From Mariprofundus micogutta (GTDB lineage Bacteria; Pseudomonadota; Zetaproteobacteria; Mariprofundales; Mariprofundaceae), in assembly GCF_001895085.1 (NCBI RefSeq), contig NZ_BDFD01000011.1, positions 1 to 64,000 of the forward strand: a stretch of 64,000 nucleotides of DNA, in the 5' to 3' direction. Below, piece by piece: positions 1 through 8,134 of the stretch; position 1 is the stretch's first letter, and every line of letters begins with the position of its first letter. The position numbers were made by a program, and so were the translations under genes. The notes below the pieces were generated by a model. The model was not told where the DNA came from and searched no databases. It saw nothing but the letters and a program-made list of their open reading frames with translations.

Positions 1-133
1 TGTTCCTGACAGAAAGACTGAAATATCGGCAACTGTTTTGATCTTCCTTTCGTCCATCTGGATAAGCATCCCCATATGATGGACAGGACAACTACGTTTT
101 CAGACTCATTTCATATTGGAAAAGACTGAATTT

Positions 134-162
134 TGACACCACATAAGAACTCGTCTATATAT
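134..162 (+). promoter_or_regulatory. sigma-70 promoter of the TerB-like gene
   Basis: A perfect -35 box TTGACA (134-139) and a -10 box TATATA (157-162) are separated by 17 bases. Transcription would start near 169, about 55 bases ahead of the TerB-like start codon. Bases 1-133 show no gene or other recognisable element. Confidence 0.7.
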
Positions 163-223
163 ACAAAAAAGTTCATTCGCCTTTGCTGGAATTGAACTGA
201 TAAATATATACCCGGAGATGCTT

Positions 224-583
224 ATGAGTGCCGACCCGGAAGCTCCAAGCCTACTTCACTCTGTCTATCGGCTTGCGACCTCCATGATAACTGCAGATGG
301 AGAAATCAAGGAAGAAGAGGTCGATTTTGCTGCTGCACACGGCACAACTCTCTTTCCGGAATTCGATAAAGCTGAATTGAACAAGCACCTTAAGCAAGCA
401 GATGGACAACAGCATTTTGAAGCCGCGATAAGAGAATTATCCACAACACTTTCAGTTCAGCATAAAGATGTGATCTACGACTATTTGCAAAAAATTGCCA
501 CTTCTGACGACCAACTGGATGATGATGAAGAAAAAAGACTCCGTTATGTTAGAAAACAGTGGGGATTAGAGCATTTAGTCTAG
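224..583 (+). CDS. TerB-like small acidic protein
   Basis: Small, soluble, all-helical acidic protein of 119 residues. Two acidic loops, ADGEIKEEE near residue 24 and SDDQLDDDEEKR near residue 95, look like the paired metal-binding D-G-x-(I/L)-xxEE elements of TerB-type (tellurite-resistance-like) domains. The ATG at 224 is preferred over the one at 218 because GGAG at 213-216 lies 7 bases from the former and only 1 from the latter. No other ter genes are nearby, so a tellurite role should not be assumed; family members are generally linked to stress at the membrane. It stands alone behind its own promoter. The family call is by motif resemblance and is moderately sure. Confidence 0.6.
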   Translation: MSADPEAPSLLHSVYRLATSMITADGEIKEEEVDFAAAHGTTLFPEFDKAELNKHLKQADGQQHFEAAIRELSTTLSVQHKDVIYDYLQKIATSDDQLDDDEEKRLRYVRKQWGLEHLV

Positions 584-643
584 CCTGCAGATAAAACACC
601 CTGCAACCACCCCAGGTGGCTATCCGACCAGCATTGGAAGTGC

Positions 644-1039
644 TTATGCTTCTACTCCGGGAGCAGATTCAGGCACCAGCACACTGCAACCCTCCTCCCG
701 CAACTCAATCGGAAAAAGGCCACGAGGGCAGGGGCCTGCAAGGCAATCGCCGGACAAGGGATCAAACAGTGCTCCATGAGTATGACAAACCAGCTGTGTG
801 CCGTCATCACTGAAAAACTGGCCGGGATTCCAGTCAAGCGGGGAGCCTGCATGTGGACAATGATTACGCCATGCGCGCAACTGCCCCTGATAACAGGCCA
901 GAAACCCCTGCTCAGTGATTTCTACAATTGTTCCGGTTGAGAGCCTAATCGTGGACTTCAAATCAAAACAGACAGCCTGCCCCTCTCCCGGACGTTCGAC
1001 CCGTTGCAAGGCAATCTGGTTTTCAACATCTTCAGCCAT
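644..1039 (-). CDS. Rieske [2Fe-2S] domain protein
   Basis: Soluble protein of 131 residues that is essentially one Rieske domain. The cluster ligands are visible: Cys61 and His63 in CPHAG, and Cys85 and His88 in CHTHG. No membrane anchor or signal peptide is present, so it resembles the free-standing ferredoxin-like Rieske proteins that pass electrons in the cytoplasm rather than the bc1 subunit. An ATG at 1039 is chosen; a TTG at 1051 is also possible and neither has a clear ribosome site. It lies downstream of hemY but has its own promoter (1144-1172) and is separated from it by an intrinsic terminator (1085-1115). Partner reductase or oxygenase is unknown; none is adjacent. Confidence 0.85.
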   Translation of the reverse strand: MAEDVENQIALQRVERPGEGQAVCFDLKSTIRLSTGTIVEITEQGFLACYQGQLRAWRNHCPHAGSPLDWNPGQFFSDDGTQLVCHTHGALFDPLSGDCLAGPCPRGLFPIELREEGCSVLVPESAPGVEA

Positions 1040-1084
1040 TGGAATATCCAAACAGTGATCGGCAGGCAGCGCAAGCGTAAGCCC

Positions 1085-1115
1085 AAAAAAAGGCGGCCAC
1101 CCGTCGGTGACCGCC
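1085..1115 (-). terminator. Intrinsic terminator or leader attenuator ahead of the Rieske gene
   Basis: Reading leftward, GGCGGTCA and TGGCCGCC (1115-1092) form an 8-bp stem with one G-U pair around an 8-base loop, followed directly by seven Ts (1091-1085). It lies downstream of hemY, which it could terminate, but it also lies about 22 bases after the predicted start of the Rieske promoter, so transcripts from that promoter must pass it. Confidence 0.8.
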
Positions 1116-1143
1116 AGCGGACCAAGAGACCCGCTATAGCTAT

Positions 1144-1172
1144 TTTATAGAAAATAAATCATTTATTGTCAA
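1144..1172 (-). promoter_or_regulatory. sigma-70 promoter for the Rieske gene (or a short RNA)
   Basis: On the minus strand TTGACA (1172-1167) and TATAAA (1149-1144) are spaced by exactly 17 bases. The spacer contains the perfect dyad ATAAAT-x-ATTTAT, a possible repressor site. The start would be near 1137, between hemY and the terminator hairpin. Confidence 0.65.
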
Positions 1173-1198
1173 TGAGCTCAGGCCCTCACAGTGTATTT

Positions 1199-2338
1199 TC
1201 ACTGAGACAGGGCCAAAGCCTGCTGATAACAGGCCGAGGCTTTTTCATACTCACCTGCATCACTGTGCCAGGCGGCCAGACTCTTCCATGCATCCAGACA
1301 GGATTCATCTTCTGCCAGTGCCTGCATCTGCTCATAAGCCAGTCCTTCCAATGCTGCAGCATGTGCAAGTTCAGCTCGCAACCAGCGTTGAGCCAAAGTC
1401 ATTTCGGCATCCTTCAAACCTTCAAGCTTTCGGTAGGCACGAATGGCATCCAGCCTGTGCATATCAAGTAATGCATACGCAATTTCAAAGGCATTATGCT
1501 GCTCCAGGTAACCGGTCCACAAGCGCTGTGCAGTTGCCCGCTCGCCATTGGCGAGCAGTCCATTTCCATAAGCTAGCTGTACAGCATCATTATCCGGCAA
1601 CAAGCGATAAGCCTTGCGTAAATGTGCCATCGCCTGATCTGGCTGATCGGCAGCAAGCTTCAAATAGGCTTCCGTCAAACGTGGTTTGACCGAATGCGCA
1701 GAGCGATGCCCCTGTTTCCACTCCGATTCAAGCAACTCAACCACTTTCGGCCAATCACCCTCCTCTTCCGCAACATCTGCCATACGGGACAGCGCCAGTG
1801 GCGCATTGGGGTGCACATTCAGCCATGCTTCCAGGTGAGCCCTTCGTGTTGTCAGATCAGGTTTCCTTTCCGCGCCGGGATCTGTCGCTATGCGGGCAGC
1901 CAGAGCAACAATCAAAGCATCATCCTGATCTGCTGCGACCTCCTGATCTTTGGCCGGCAAAGCAAGTATTTTCAGCATATCCATTGCCCAATCCGGCAAT
2001 ATGCCCTTCGAACGCTTCATAGCTTTGACGCCAAAATCACCACGATTATCCAGCCACTGGGCCAGACCTTCACGAAGTCGGGACTCCCGTCGTTTACTGC
2101 TGCCACCCTTTAGCGAGCGCCAGACACTTCCAGGGCCTGCAAACATGGCACGCACAAGCAGCCGCAACAGTGCCAATGCGAAGAGCAGCACCAGCAGGGC
2201 AACAATAAATGCGCCCTGACGTGTTTCAAAAATCCAGCCAAACGCCTCCAGACGCAGTACCTGATCCGCAATATTTGGAAAAACAATCAATGCAACCGTG
2301 ACAAGCAACGCTAAAACCAGTAAAAACACCAAACGCAT
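1199..2338 (-). CDS. hemY: HemY-family TPR membrane protein
   Basis: Inner-membrane protein of 379 residues of the proteobacterial HemY type, which sits in haem-biosynthesis operons but is not the protoporphyrinogen oxidase of the same name; its molecular role is unsettled. Two N-terminal hydrophobic segments (about residues 2-22 and 40-62) form the HemY_N region, followed by a basic stretch and helical TPR-like repeats to the C-terminus. The ATG at 2338 overlaps the hemX stop codon by one base (TGATG) and has AGGGAG upstream, so it is preferred over a GTG ten codons earlier. It is the last gene of hemD-hemB-hemX-hemY and is probably translated by coupling to hemX. Confidence 0.85.
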   Translation of the reverse strand: MRLVFLLVLALLVTVALIVFPNIADQVLRLEAFGWIFETRQGAFIVALLVLLFALALLRLLVRAMFAGPGSVWRSLKGGSSKRRESRLREGLAQWLDNRGDFGVKAMKRSKGILPDWAMDMLKILALPAKDQEVAADQDDALIVALAARIATDPGAERKPDLTTRRAHLEAWLNVHPNAPLALSRMADVAEEEGDWPKVVELLESEWKQGHRSAHSVKPRLTEAYLKLAADQPDQAMAHLRKAYRLLPDNDAVQLAYGNGLLANGERATAQRLWTGYLEQHNAFEIAYALLDMHRLDAIRAYRKLEGLKDAEMTLAQRWLRAELAHAAALEGLAYEQMQALAEDESCLDAWKSLAAWHSDAGEYEKASACYQQALALSQ

Positions 2339-3465
2339 CAGACTTCTCCCTGCTTGCTCTGTACCCACTGCACCGCAGTGTCACGAAGCTTTTGAATATC
2401 AGCCTGAATGGCGCTGAAGTCATCCGGCAAACCAAGCTCGACCGAACTGCTATCTGTCTGGCCCTGTGTGCTGGTGACATGCAACAACAACTCGGCCCTG
2501 AGGGCCTGCCAATCAGCATGATTCGGCAACTTCTCCTGACCAAGCTGACTGGCAGCCATTGACAAGCGTTGACTCAAACCTGCCAGACGTTTGGCTTCAG
2601 TCGATGGGGCCTTCCGCAAATGAAACTGGCCCACCAGCCATGCTAACCATGGATGTTCCGGCTCTTGTAACACATCTTCTTGCTCGGGAATGGCAAGAGA
2701 ATCCGACCATTTGTTCAAACTATCATGCCAGAGCAGCAATGCCTGAGAGCTATTCTCAGCCAGAGCCTGCATTGCAACTGCTGTCTCTCGCCGTTCGGCG
2801 CTCAGCTCCGGCATTGAGGCAATCTCTTCCCAGGCCATCTGCAGTTGAGGTAAATGACTGGCCGGGTCAGTAATCCAGCGCAAACGCGCCTGCAGGTTAA
2901 ACTGCTGCTGCTCAAGTAGTTTTTCACGCAAAACACTCTGAGACTCTTCCATGGCCTGCATCTCACTGCGCAACGCATTGATGGTTGCCTGCAACTCTTC
3001 AACCTGACCGGAAGCCGCCACTACTGAATGATCTTCTATTGACTCTGGAGCTGACTGGAAACCTGAAGGGTCAGGCTCAGCTGGAACTGCTTCTGCAGCA
3101 AATTCAGCATCGCTCTGGACGGGCTCAGAGGATGCAAACTCATGCTCAGTCTCAGCCGGAATTGGCTCGGAAGCCTCTTGCGACGCATCCGATTCAGGCC
3201 CTGAACTCAACTGAGCCTTCACATCATGAAAGGCAGACTTCGCCGAATCAAGTACCGGCCCCAACTCACCATTGGCATAAAGGCCACCGCCCACTATGCC
3301 TGCGACAATAAGCAGAAAGGCAAGGAACTTCAGAATGCCGCTGGATGACTTTTTCTCTTCTCCGGAAGAGGCAGACGAAGTATCAGACACAGAAATTACA
3401 TCTTCAGCTTTGCCAGCATCCGAACTGTCGCCCTGAAGTTCAGGGGTCTCTTTATTCTCACTCAT
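2338..3465 (-). CDS. hemX: HemX-like membrane-anchored protein
   Basis: Bitopic protein of 375 residues. It has an acidic, Ser-rich cytoplasmic N-terminus, one membrane segment near residues 42-62 (LKFLAFLLIVAGIVGGGLY), an acidic linker, a heptad-rich coiled coil around residues 140-190, and a helical C-terminal domain. This order is that of proteobacterial HemX, often misannotated as uroporphyrinogen-III methyltransferase; no SAM-binding methyltransferase motifs are present. Start ATG at 3465 lies one base after the hemB stop, which favours it over an in-frame ATG 15 codons upstream inside hemB. It is co-transcribed with hemB and hemY. The specific function is unknown. Confidence 0.85.
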   Translation of the reverse strand: MSENKETPELQGDSSDAGKAEDVISVSDTSSASSGEEKKSSSGILKFLAFLLIVAGIVGGGLYANGELGPVLDSAKSAFHDVKAQLSSGPESDASQEASEPIPAETEHEFASSEPVQSDAEFAAEAVPAEPDPSGFQSAPESIEDHSVVAASGQVEELQATINALRSEMQAMEESQSVLREKLLEQQQFNLQARLRWITDPASHLPQLQMAWEEIASMPELSAERRETAVAMQALAENSSQALLLWHDSLNKWSDSLAIPEQEDVLQEPEHPWLAWLVGQFHLRKAPSTEAKRLAGLSQRLSMAASQLGQEKLPNHADWQALRAELLLHVTSTQGQTDSSSVELGLPDDFSAIQADIQKLRDTAVQWVQSKQGEV

Positions 3466-3466
3466 C

Positions 3467-4456
3467 TTATGCCTTATCTTCGCGCAACCAGCGGGCCACG
3501 TCCAGTGCATGATAGGAAAGGATCAGATCGGCACCGGCGCGTTTAAAGCTTAGCATGGTTTCCAGTACGACACGCTTCTCATCAATCCAGCCCTTTTCAG
3601 CTGCAGCTTTGACCATGGCATATTCACCTGAAACATTGTACACAGCCATGGGCAGATTGGTGGCATCTTTCACTTCCCGGATGATATCCATATAGGCTAG
3701 CCCGGGTTTAACCATCAGCATATCAGCACCCTCTTCAACATCCAGCCATGCCTCTTTTAGCGCCTCACGCCGGTTTGCCGGATCCATCTGGTAGCTTGCA
3801 CGATCGCCAAATGACGGTGTGGAATCAGCCGCATCGCGGAACGGGCCGAAATAACCCGAGGCAAATTTCACTGCATAAGACATGATCGGAAGGTCTTTGA
3901 AACCGGCGTCATCCAGCCCCTCACGAATGGCCGCAATCATACCGTCCATCATGCCGGAAGGAGCGACAATATCGACACCGGCCCTGGCATAGGAAACAGC
4001 CTCTTTCTGCAGATTGAGCAATGTTTCATCATTGTCGACATCTTCACCGTGCAACACACCGCAGTGACCGTGATCGGTATATTCGCAAAAACAGGTATCA
4101 GCAATGACACATGTCTCCGGACTGGCGGCTTTTGCTGCACGAATAGCCTGCTGTACAATGCCATTGTCATCCCACCCCCCTGAACCGATCGCATCTTTTT
4201 CAGCCGGAATACCGAACAATATGATGCCGGGAATGCCGAGTGCTGCTACCTGCTGTGTCACTTCTCCCACCATAGATAGCGGAATGCGGGAAACACCCGG
4301 CATACTTGCTACTTCGCGGGCCTCTTCAATCGTTTCATCGACGAAGATCGGATAGATAAAGTCATCCGTTGACAGCGTTGTCTCACGAACCATCTGTCGG
4401 ATAGTGGCATTTCTGCGCAAGCGACGGGGACGGACAATCAGATCAGGCAGGGTCAT
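3467..4456 (-). CDS. hemB: Porphobilinogen synthase (delta-aminolevulinate dehydratase)
   Basis: Cytoplasmic enzyme that condenses two 5-aminolevulinate molecules to porphobilinogen, the second common step of tetrapyrrole synthesis. The length of 329 residues is normal. Active-site lysines are Lys197 (in MSYAVKFAS) and Lys250 (in MLMVKPG). The zinc ligands Cys122, Cys124 and Cys132 are all present in the segment [13 protein letters not shown], so this is a zinc-dependent type rather than the Mg-only Asp-rich type. The start has GGAGGAGCC-like sequence upstream. It is placed between hemD and hemX, an uncommon position, since hemD normally adjoins hemX. Confidence 0.97.
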   Translation of the reverse strand: MTLPDLIVRPRRLRRNATIRQMVRETTLSTDDFIYPIFVDETIEEAREVASMPGVSRIPLSMVGEVTQQVAALGIPGIILFGIPAEKDAIGSGGWDDNGIVQQAIRAAKAASPETCVIADTCFCEYTDHGHCGVLHGEDVDNDETLLNLQKEAVSYARAGVDIVAPSGMMDGMIAAIREGLDDAGFKDLPIMSYAVKFASGYFGPFRDAADSTPSFGDRASYQMDPANRREALKEAWLDVEEGADMLMVKPGLAYMDIIREVKDATNLPMAVYNVSGEYAMVKAAAEKGWIDEKRVVLETMLSFKRAGADLILSYHALDVARWLREDKA

Positions 4457-4470
4457 AAAAAGGCTCCTCC

Positions 4471-5250
4471 TCAGGAAGAAATAGATTCATAATAATCAGC
4501 CAAACTATCAAGCATGGAGTCAAAACTAGCGTCTTTTGCTACAACCTGCACGCTAAGGCCTTCATTTTCTGCGACCTTGGCGAGCTTGTGGCTGATCACA
4601 GCAACTACGGGTTTATTGGCCAGCTCCACATCACCGATTCGGCGCATGTAATTGCGCGCAGCTTTCGCACTGCCCAGCAGTACCGCATCGATATCACTGG
4701 CAGCAATCTTGCCCCTGACATCACTGCTATCAGCCTTGGGAAAGGTCATGCGATATACTGGCACCATAATCACTTTCACACCTCTTGATGTGAGTGCTCT
4801 GGCAAGTGCCTCACGCCCCTCATCCGCCCGGAAAAACATCAGGCCTGAGCGCGGCAGACCATGCTTCAAATAGGTCGCAATCAAGCCATCCTGTGAGGAC
4901 TTGTCAGGCACCAGATCAACAGTGACACCATACTGCCTGAGTGCCCCGGCTGTTTTATTGCCCACGACAGCCACACGCTTGTCTTGCAGCATGCTCACCA
5001 GCGTCTGGTTTTGATCATTCAGAAGTTGCGCAAGAATATGGATTGAATTGCTGCTGCTGAACACCACGTCACTGCATTCATTCAGCATCGACAGGCCTGA
5101 CAGGGTTGCATCAACCATAGGGACCATCTCCAAACATGGAAACAGCTCAGGTTCGGCCCCATAGCTTCGCAGCAGCTCAACCAGCTCATCATTCTGGTGA
5201 ACTGTACGGGTAAGTAATATCTGTTTTCCTTGCAGACTCGACGCTTGCAT
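4471..5250 (-). CDS. hemD: Uroporphyrinogen-III synthase
   Basis: Cytoplasmic enzyme that cyclises hydroxymethylbilane to uroporphyrinogen III with inversion of ring D. The 259-residue product has the two-lobed HemD fold: the opening [20 protein letters not shown], the [20 protein letters not shown] segment and the late [14 protein letters not shown] segment are typical of this poorly conserved family. The ATG at 5250 is chosen because the opening beta strand follows directly; the frame stays open 85 codons further but that extension crosses the upstream regulatory region and has no HemD character. It is the first gene of hemD-hemB-hemX-hemY. hemC, usually next to hemD, is not in this window. 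Confidence 0.92.
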   Translation of the reverse strand: MQASSLQGKQILLTRTVHQNDELVELLRSYGAEPELFPCLEMVPMVDATLSGLSMLNECSDVVFSSSNSIHILAQLLNDQNQTLVSMLQDKRVAVVGNKTAGALRQYGVTVDLVPDKSSQDGLIATYLKHGLPRSGLMFFRADEGREALARALTSRGVKVIMVPVYRMTFPKADSSDVRGKIAASDIDAVLLGSAKAARNYMRRIGDVELANKPVVAVISHKLAKVAENEGLSVQVVAKDASFDSMLDSLADYYESISS

Positions 5251-5419
5251 ACAGCAATCATGCAATAACTTTACTGCAAGTGCTATCCCTGCATAAGTCA
5301 GAATAAATATCACCCGAATGGCAATAGCGCTCAGAGCGTATATACGAACTCCTTTCAAAACAGTTGCCAAGCCGCGATAAACATGGTGAAATATACTAGA
5401 AACTGAGGTTAATACGTCA

Positions 5420-5465
5420 TTACACCCATGGATGGGTTTGTAAATCAACCTGATTTTTTGATTTA
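5420..5465. repeat. Two adjacent dyads in the hemD-recQ intergenic region
   Basis: The 286-base divergent gap (5251-5536) contains two neighbouring inverted repeats. One is TTACACCCAT-GG-ATGGGT-TT-GTAA (5420-5443, bulged by two Ts). The other is TAAATCAA, 9 bases, TTGATTTA (5441-5465), a perfect 8-bp pair. They could be operator sites for either gene. No convincing -35/-10 pair was found on either strand. Confidence 0.35.
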
Positions 5466-5536
5466 TACAGGACTGGAAACCATTGTTTTCGGTCACTACA
5501 CGCAATCGGGCAAGAGCCCGTTGTTAGAGGAAAGAA

Positions 5537-7702
5537 ATGGCAACAAAAAAAGTTAAAGAACAAGCAAGAAAAGTTCTCAAAGATGTATTCGGTTACGATC
5601 AGTTCCGGCCGATGCAGGAAGAGATCATCACCTCACTGATTGATGGCAAAGATGCATTCGTCCTGATGCCAACCGGCGGAGGCAAATCAATCTGCTACCA
5701 GATTCCGGGCATGATGCGTGAAGGAACCGGCATTGTCGTATCACCACTGATCTCATTGATGAAAGATCAGGTGGATGCACTAACCGCCTGCGGCGTGAAT
5801 GCCGCCTACTACAACTCATCACTGAAAGCTGCTGAAGCCAAAGAGGTACTCGAACGTTTTGAAGGCGGTCATCTCGACCTGCTCTATGTTGCACCGGAGC
5901 GCCTGTTATCGAAAAGCTTTCTGCAAAAACTGGAAAAAGTAAAACTATCCATCTTTGCCATTGATGAAGCACACTGTGTTTCACAATGGGGACATGATTT
6001 CAGGCCTGAATATGTGCGCCTCGGAGAGTTGCGTGACATCTTTCCTGAAGTGCCGATGCTGGCCCTGACTGCCACCGCCGATGAGCACACACGTGAAGAT
6101 ATCAGTGAGCGTTTGAAGCTAGAAAAAGCACAGCGTTTTGTAGCCAGTTTTGATCGCCCTAACATCCGCTATCTGGTAGCTGAAAAACGCCAGCCATTAA
6201 CCCAGATTCTGCAATTTCTGGAAGGCTGGCCGAATGCCTCCGGCGTCATCTACTGCCTGTCACGCAAACGTGTGGAAGATCTGGCAGTGAATTTGCAACG
6301 CCATGGCATCGTTGCCGCCGCCTACCATGCAGGTATTCCAGGCCGCTCTCGTGAAAAGGTTCAGGATGATTTCCTGCGTGACCGCGTCAAAGTAATCGTG
6401 GCAACTATTGCCTTCGGCATGGGTGTGGATAAACCGAATGTACGTTTTGTCATCCATCATGATCTTCCGAAAAGTATTGAATCCTACTATCAGGAAACCG
6501 GTCGTGCCGGTCGTGACGGCCTGGAATCAGAAGCCCTGATGCTCTACGGCTCAGGCGATGTGAATCTGGTACGACGTTTGATTGAAAATGTTGAAAACAT
6601 CGATCAGCGCCGTGTTGAAGTGCACAAGCTCAATAGCATGGTGGCCTTCTCTGAAGCCCTGACCTGCCGTCGCCGCGTCCTGCTCGGTTACTTTGGCGAA
6701 GGTCTGGAGAAACCCTGTGGCAACTGCGACATCTGCCTCGATCCGCCTGCCACCTATGATGCCACCGAATTTGCCCAGGTGGCATTACAGTGCGTACGTG
6801 AAGTCAAAGGCCATTTCGGCATGGGTTATATTGTTGATGTACTGCGTGGCTCCACCAATGCACGCATCCGTGAAAACAAACATGACAAGCTTAAAACTCA
6901 CGGTGCAGGATCCGATCTGAATGCGGATGAATGGACTTCAATCCTCCGCCAACTCGTGCATCATGGTTACTTCATTCAGGATGTTTCCAAACGGGCAGCG
7001 ATGCTGGCCACCAAAAAAGCTGAACACATTGGCATTGGAGACCCCATCATTCTGGCTAAATATCAACCGGGTATCCGTCGTCAGTTTAAACGACTCAGCA
7101 CGCAACGCGACGAACCACTATTCAAAAAGCTGGTGACCTTGCGTGAAAAAATTGCTGAAAAAGAAGATGTCCCGCCACATGTGGTATTCAGTGATGTAAC
7201 CTTAACCGAACTGGCACAACGCAAACCAACTGATGAATCATCACTGAACAGCATCTCCGGTGTTGGCCAGCACAAACTGGAAGCCTACGGCGCTGCCTTT
7301 ATTCAGGTGATCGCGGACCATGCCAAGAAAAGTGGCAGCAAATCTGAACAGGCGGGCGGCAAAGATATTCCGAAACTGATTGCCAAAGGCCCGGGTCTGA
7401 ATGAAACGCAAACCTACACTTTGGCACTGCAGCGCAAAGGTAACAACCTGAGTGAAATTGCAGCCCAGCAAGGTGTAAGTGAAATGACGGTCCTCAAGAA
7501 CTATGTCGCTATTATTCGTGCGGGTCAGTATATCGATGTGCCTGCCTTTATCGGCAAAAACTTTGATACGGTGATGACTGAACTTGATGATGCCGACCCA
7601 TATGCATCGCTGACTGAAATCAAACGTGACCTCACCATTGATCTGAGCAATGAAGAGTTCCGCCTGATTCTCGCCTGGCGAGAAGCTATCGGCGTAGCCT
7701 GA
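5537..7702 (+). CDS. recQ: ATP-dependent DNA helicase RecQ
   Basis: 3'-5' DNA helicase for recombination and replication-fork repair. Walker A is [11 protein letters not shown] near residue 44, motif II is [17 protein letters not shown] near residue 141, motif VI is [10 protein letters not shown]. The zinc site of the RQC domain is C-R-R-R followed by CGNCDIC near residue 396. An HRDC domain follows (about 525-595). At 721 residues it is over 100 longer than E. coli RecQ; the extra C-terminus (from about 610) carries a helix-turn-helix-like stretch ([20 protein letters not shown]), as in RecQ proteins ending in an HTH_40-type domain. AGAGGAAAG precedes the ATG. It converges on arsC at a shared terminator. 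Confidence 0.97.
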   Translation: MATKKVKEQARKVLKDVFGYDQFRPMQEEIITSLIDGKDAFVLMPTGGGKSICYQIPGMMREGTGIVVSPLISLMKDQVDALTACGVNAAYYNSSLKAAEAKEVLERFEGGHLDLLYVAPERLLSKSFLQKLEKVKLSIFAIDEAHCVSQWGHDFRPEYVRLGELRDIFPEVPMLALTATADEHTREDISERLKLEKAQRFVASFDRPNIRYLVAEKRQPLTQILQFLEGWPNASGVIYCLSRKRVEDLAVNLQRHGIVAAAYHAGIPGRSREKVQDDFLRDRVKVIVATIAFGMGVDKPNVRFVIHHDLPKSIESYYQETGRAGRDGLESEALMLYGSGDVNLVRRLIENVENIDQRRVEVHKLNSMVAFSEALTCRRRVLLGYFGEGLEKPCGNCDICLDPPATYDATEFAQVALQCVREVKGHFGMGYIVDVLRGSTNARIRENKHDKLKTHGAGSDLNADEWTSILRQLVHHGYFIQDVSKRAAMLATKKAEHIGIGDPIILAKYQPGIRRQFKRLSTQRDEPLFKKLVTLREKIAEKEDVPPHVVFSDVTLTELAQRKPTDESSLNSISGVGQHKLEAYGAAFIQVIADHAKKSGSKSEQAGGKDIPKLIAKGPGLNETQTYTLALQRKGNNLSEIAAQQGVSEMTVLKNYVAIIRAGQYIDVPAFIGKNFDTVMTELDDADPYASLTEIKRDLTIDLSNEEFRLILAWREAIGVA

Positions 7703-7717
7703 TCTGCATTACTTAAT

Positions 7718-7748
7718 AAAGAAGCCCGGGTTTTGCCCGGGCTTCTTT
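7718..7748. terminator. Bidirectional terminator between recQ and arsC
   Basis: AAAGAAGCCCGGG and CCCGGGCTTCTTT form a perfect 13-bp stem with a TTTTG loop. The A-run at the left and T-run at the right ends let it work for both recQ (rightward) and the clc-uvrD-arsC unit (leftward). Confidence 0.92.
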
Positions 7749-7764
7749 ATGCTGACTGCAACAA

Positions 7765-8109
7765 TTATAATATATCCAGTACACTTTCGGGTGGCCTGCC
7801 TACTGCAGCCTGATCTCCATTCACCACAATCGGGCGCTCAATCACTTTCGGATACGTCACCATGAGTGCAATGGCCTCACTGCGACTCAAATCCCTGCCT
7901 TTGAAATGCTCTTTAAACTCGGCCTCACCTTTACGCATCAACTCAGCAGGCTCTTTGCCCAGCTTGGTAAGTAAGGCATCCAACTCAGCCTCGGCAGGTG
8001 GTGTTTGCAGATATTCAATGATCACGGGGTTGATGCCCTGCTCCTGCAGTAAAGCCAGTGTCTGCCTTGATTTCGAACAGCGCGGGTTATGATAAATCTT
8101 AACTGACAT
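7765..8109 (-). CDS. arsC: Arsenate reductase, ArsC (glutaredoxin-dependent) family
   Basis: Small thioredoxin-fold protein of 114 residues. The active-site cysteine lies in YHNPRCSKSRQTL near residue 10, and the C-terminus RPIVVNGDQAAVGRPPES closely follows the E. coli ArsC pattern, including the arginines that bind arsenate. This makes an arsenate reductase (As(V) to As(III), using glutaredoxin) more likely than the related Spx or YffB branches. The start at 8109 is supported by TAGGAG; an earlier in-frame ATG falls inside uvrD. No arsenite pump or arsR is nearby, so resistance would need genes elsewhere. It is the last gene after clc and uvrD. Confidence 0.88.
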   Translation of the reverse strand: MSVKIYHNPRCSKSRQTLALLQEQGINPVIIEYLQTPPAEAELDALLTKLGKEPAELMRKGEAEFKEHFKGRDLSRSEAIALMVTYPKVIERPIVVNGDQAAVGRPPESVLDIL

Positions 8110-8134
8110 AAAAACTCCTATAGTATTGAATTGA

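Noticed and set aside
224-583. Tellurite-resistance operon
   Set aside because: Only one TerB-like gene is present; terA, terC, terD, terE are missing.
1144-1172. Fur box in the Rieske promoter spacer
   Set aside because: The A/T dyad does not keep the 6-1-6 or overlapping hexamer spacing of Fur sites.
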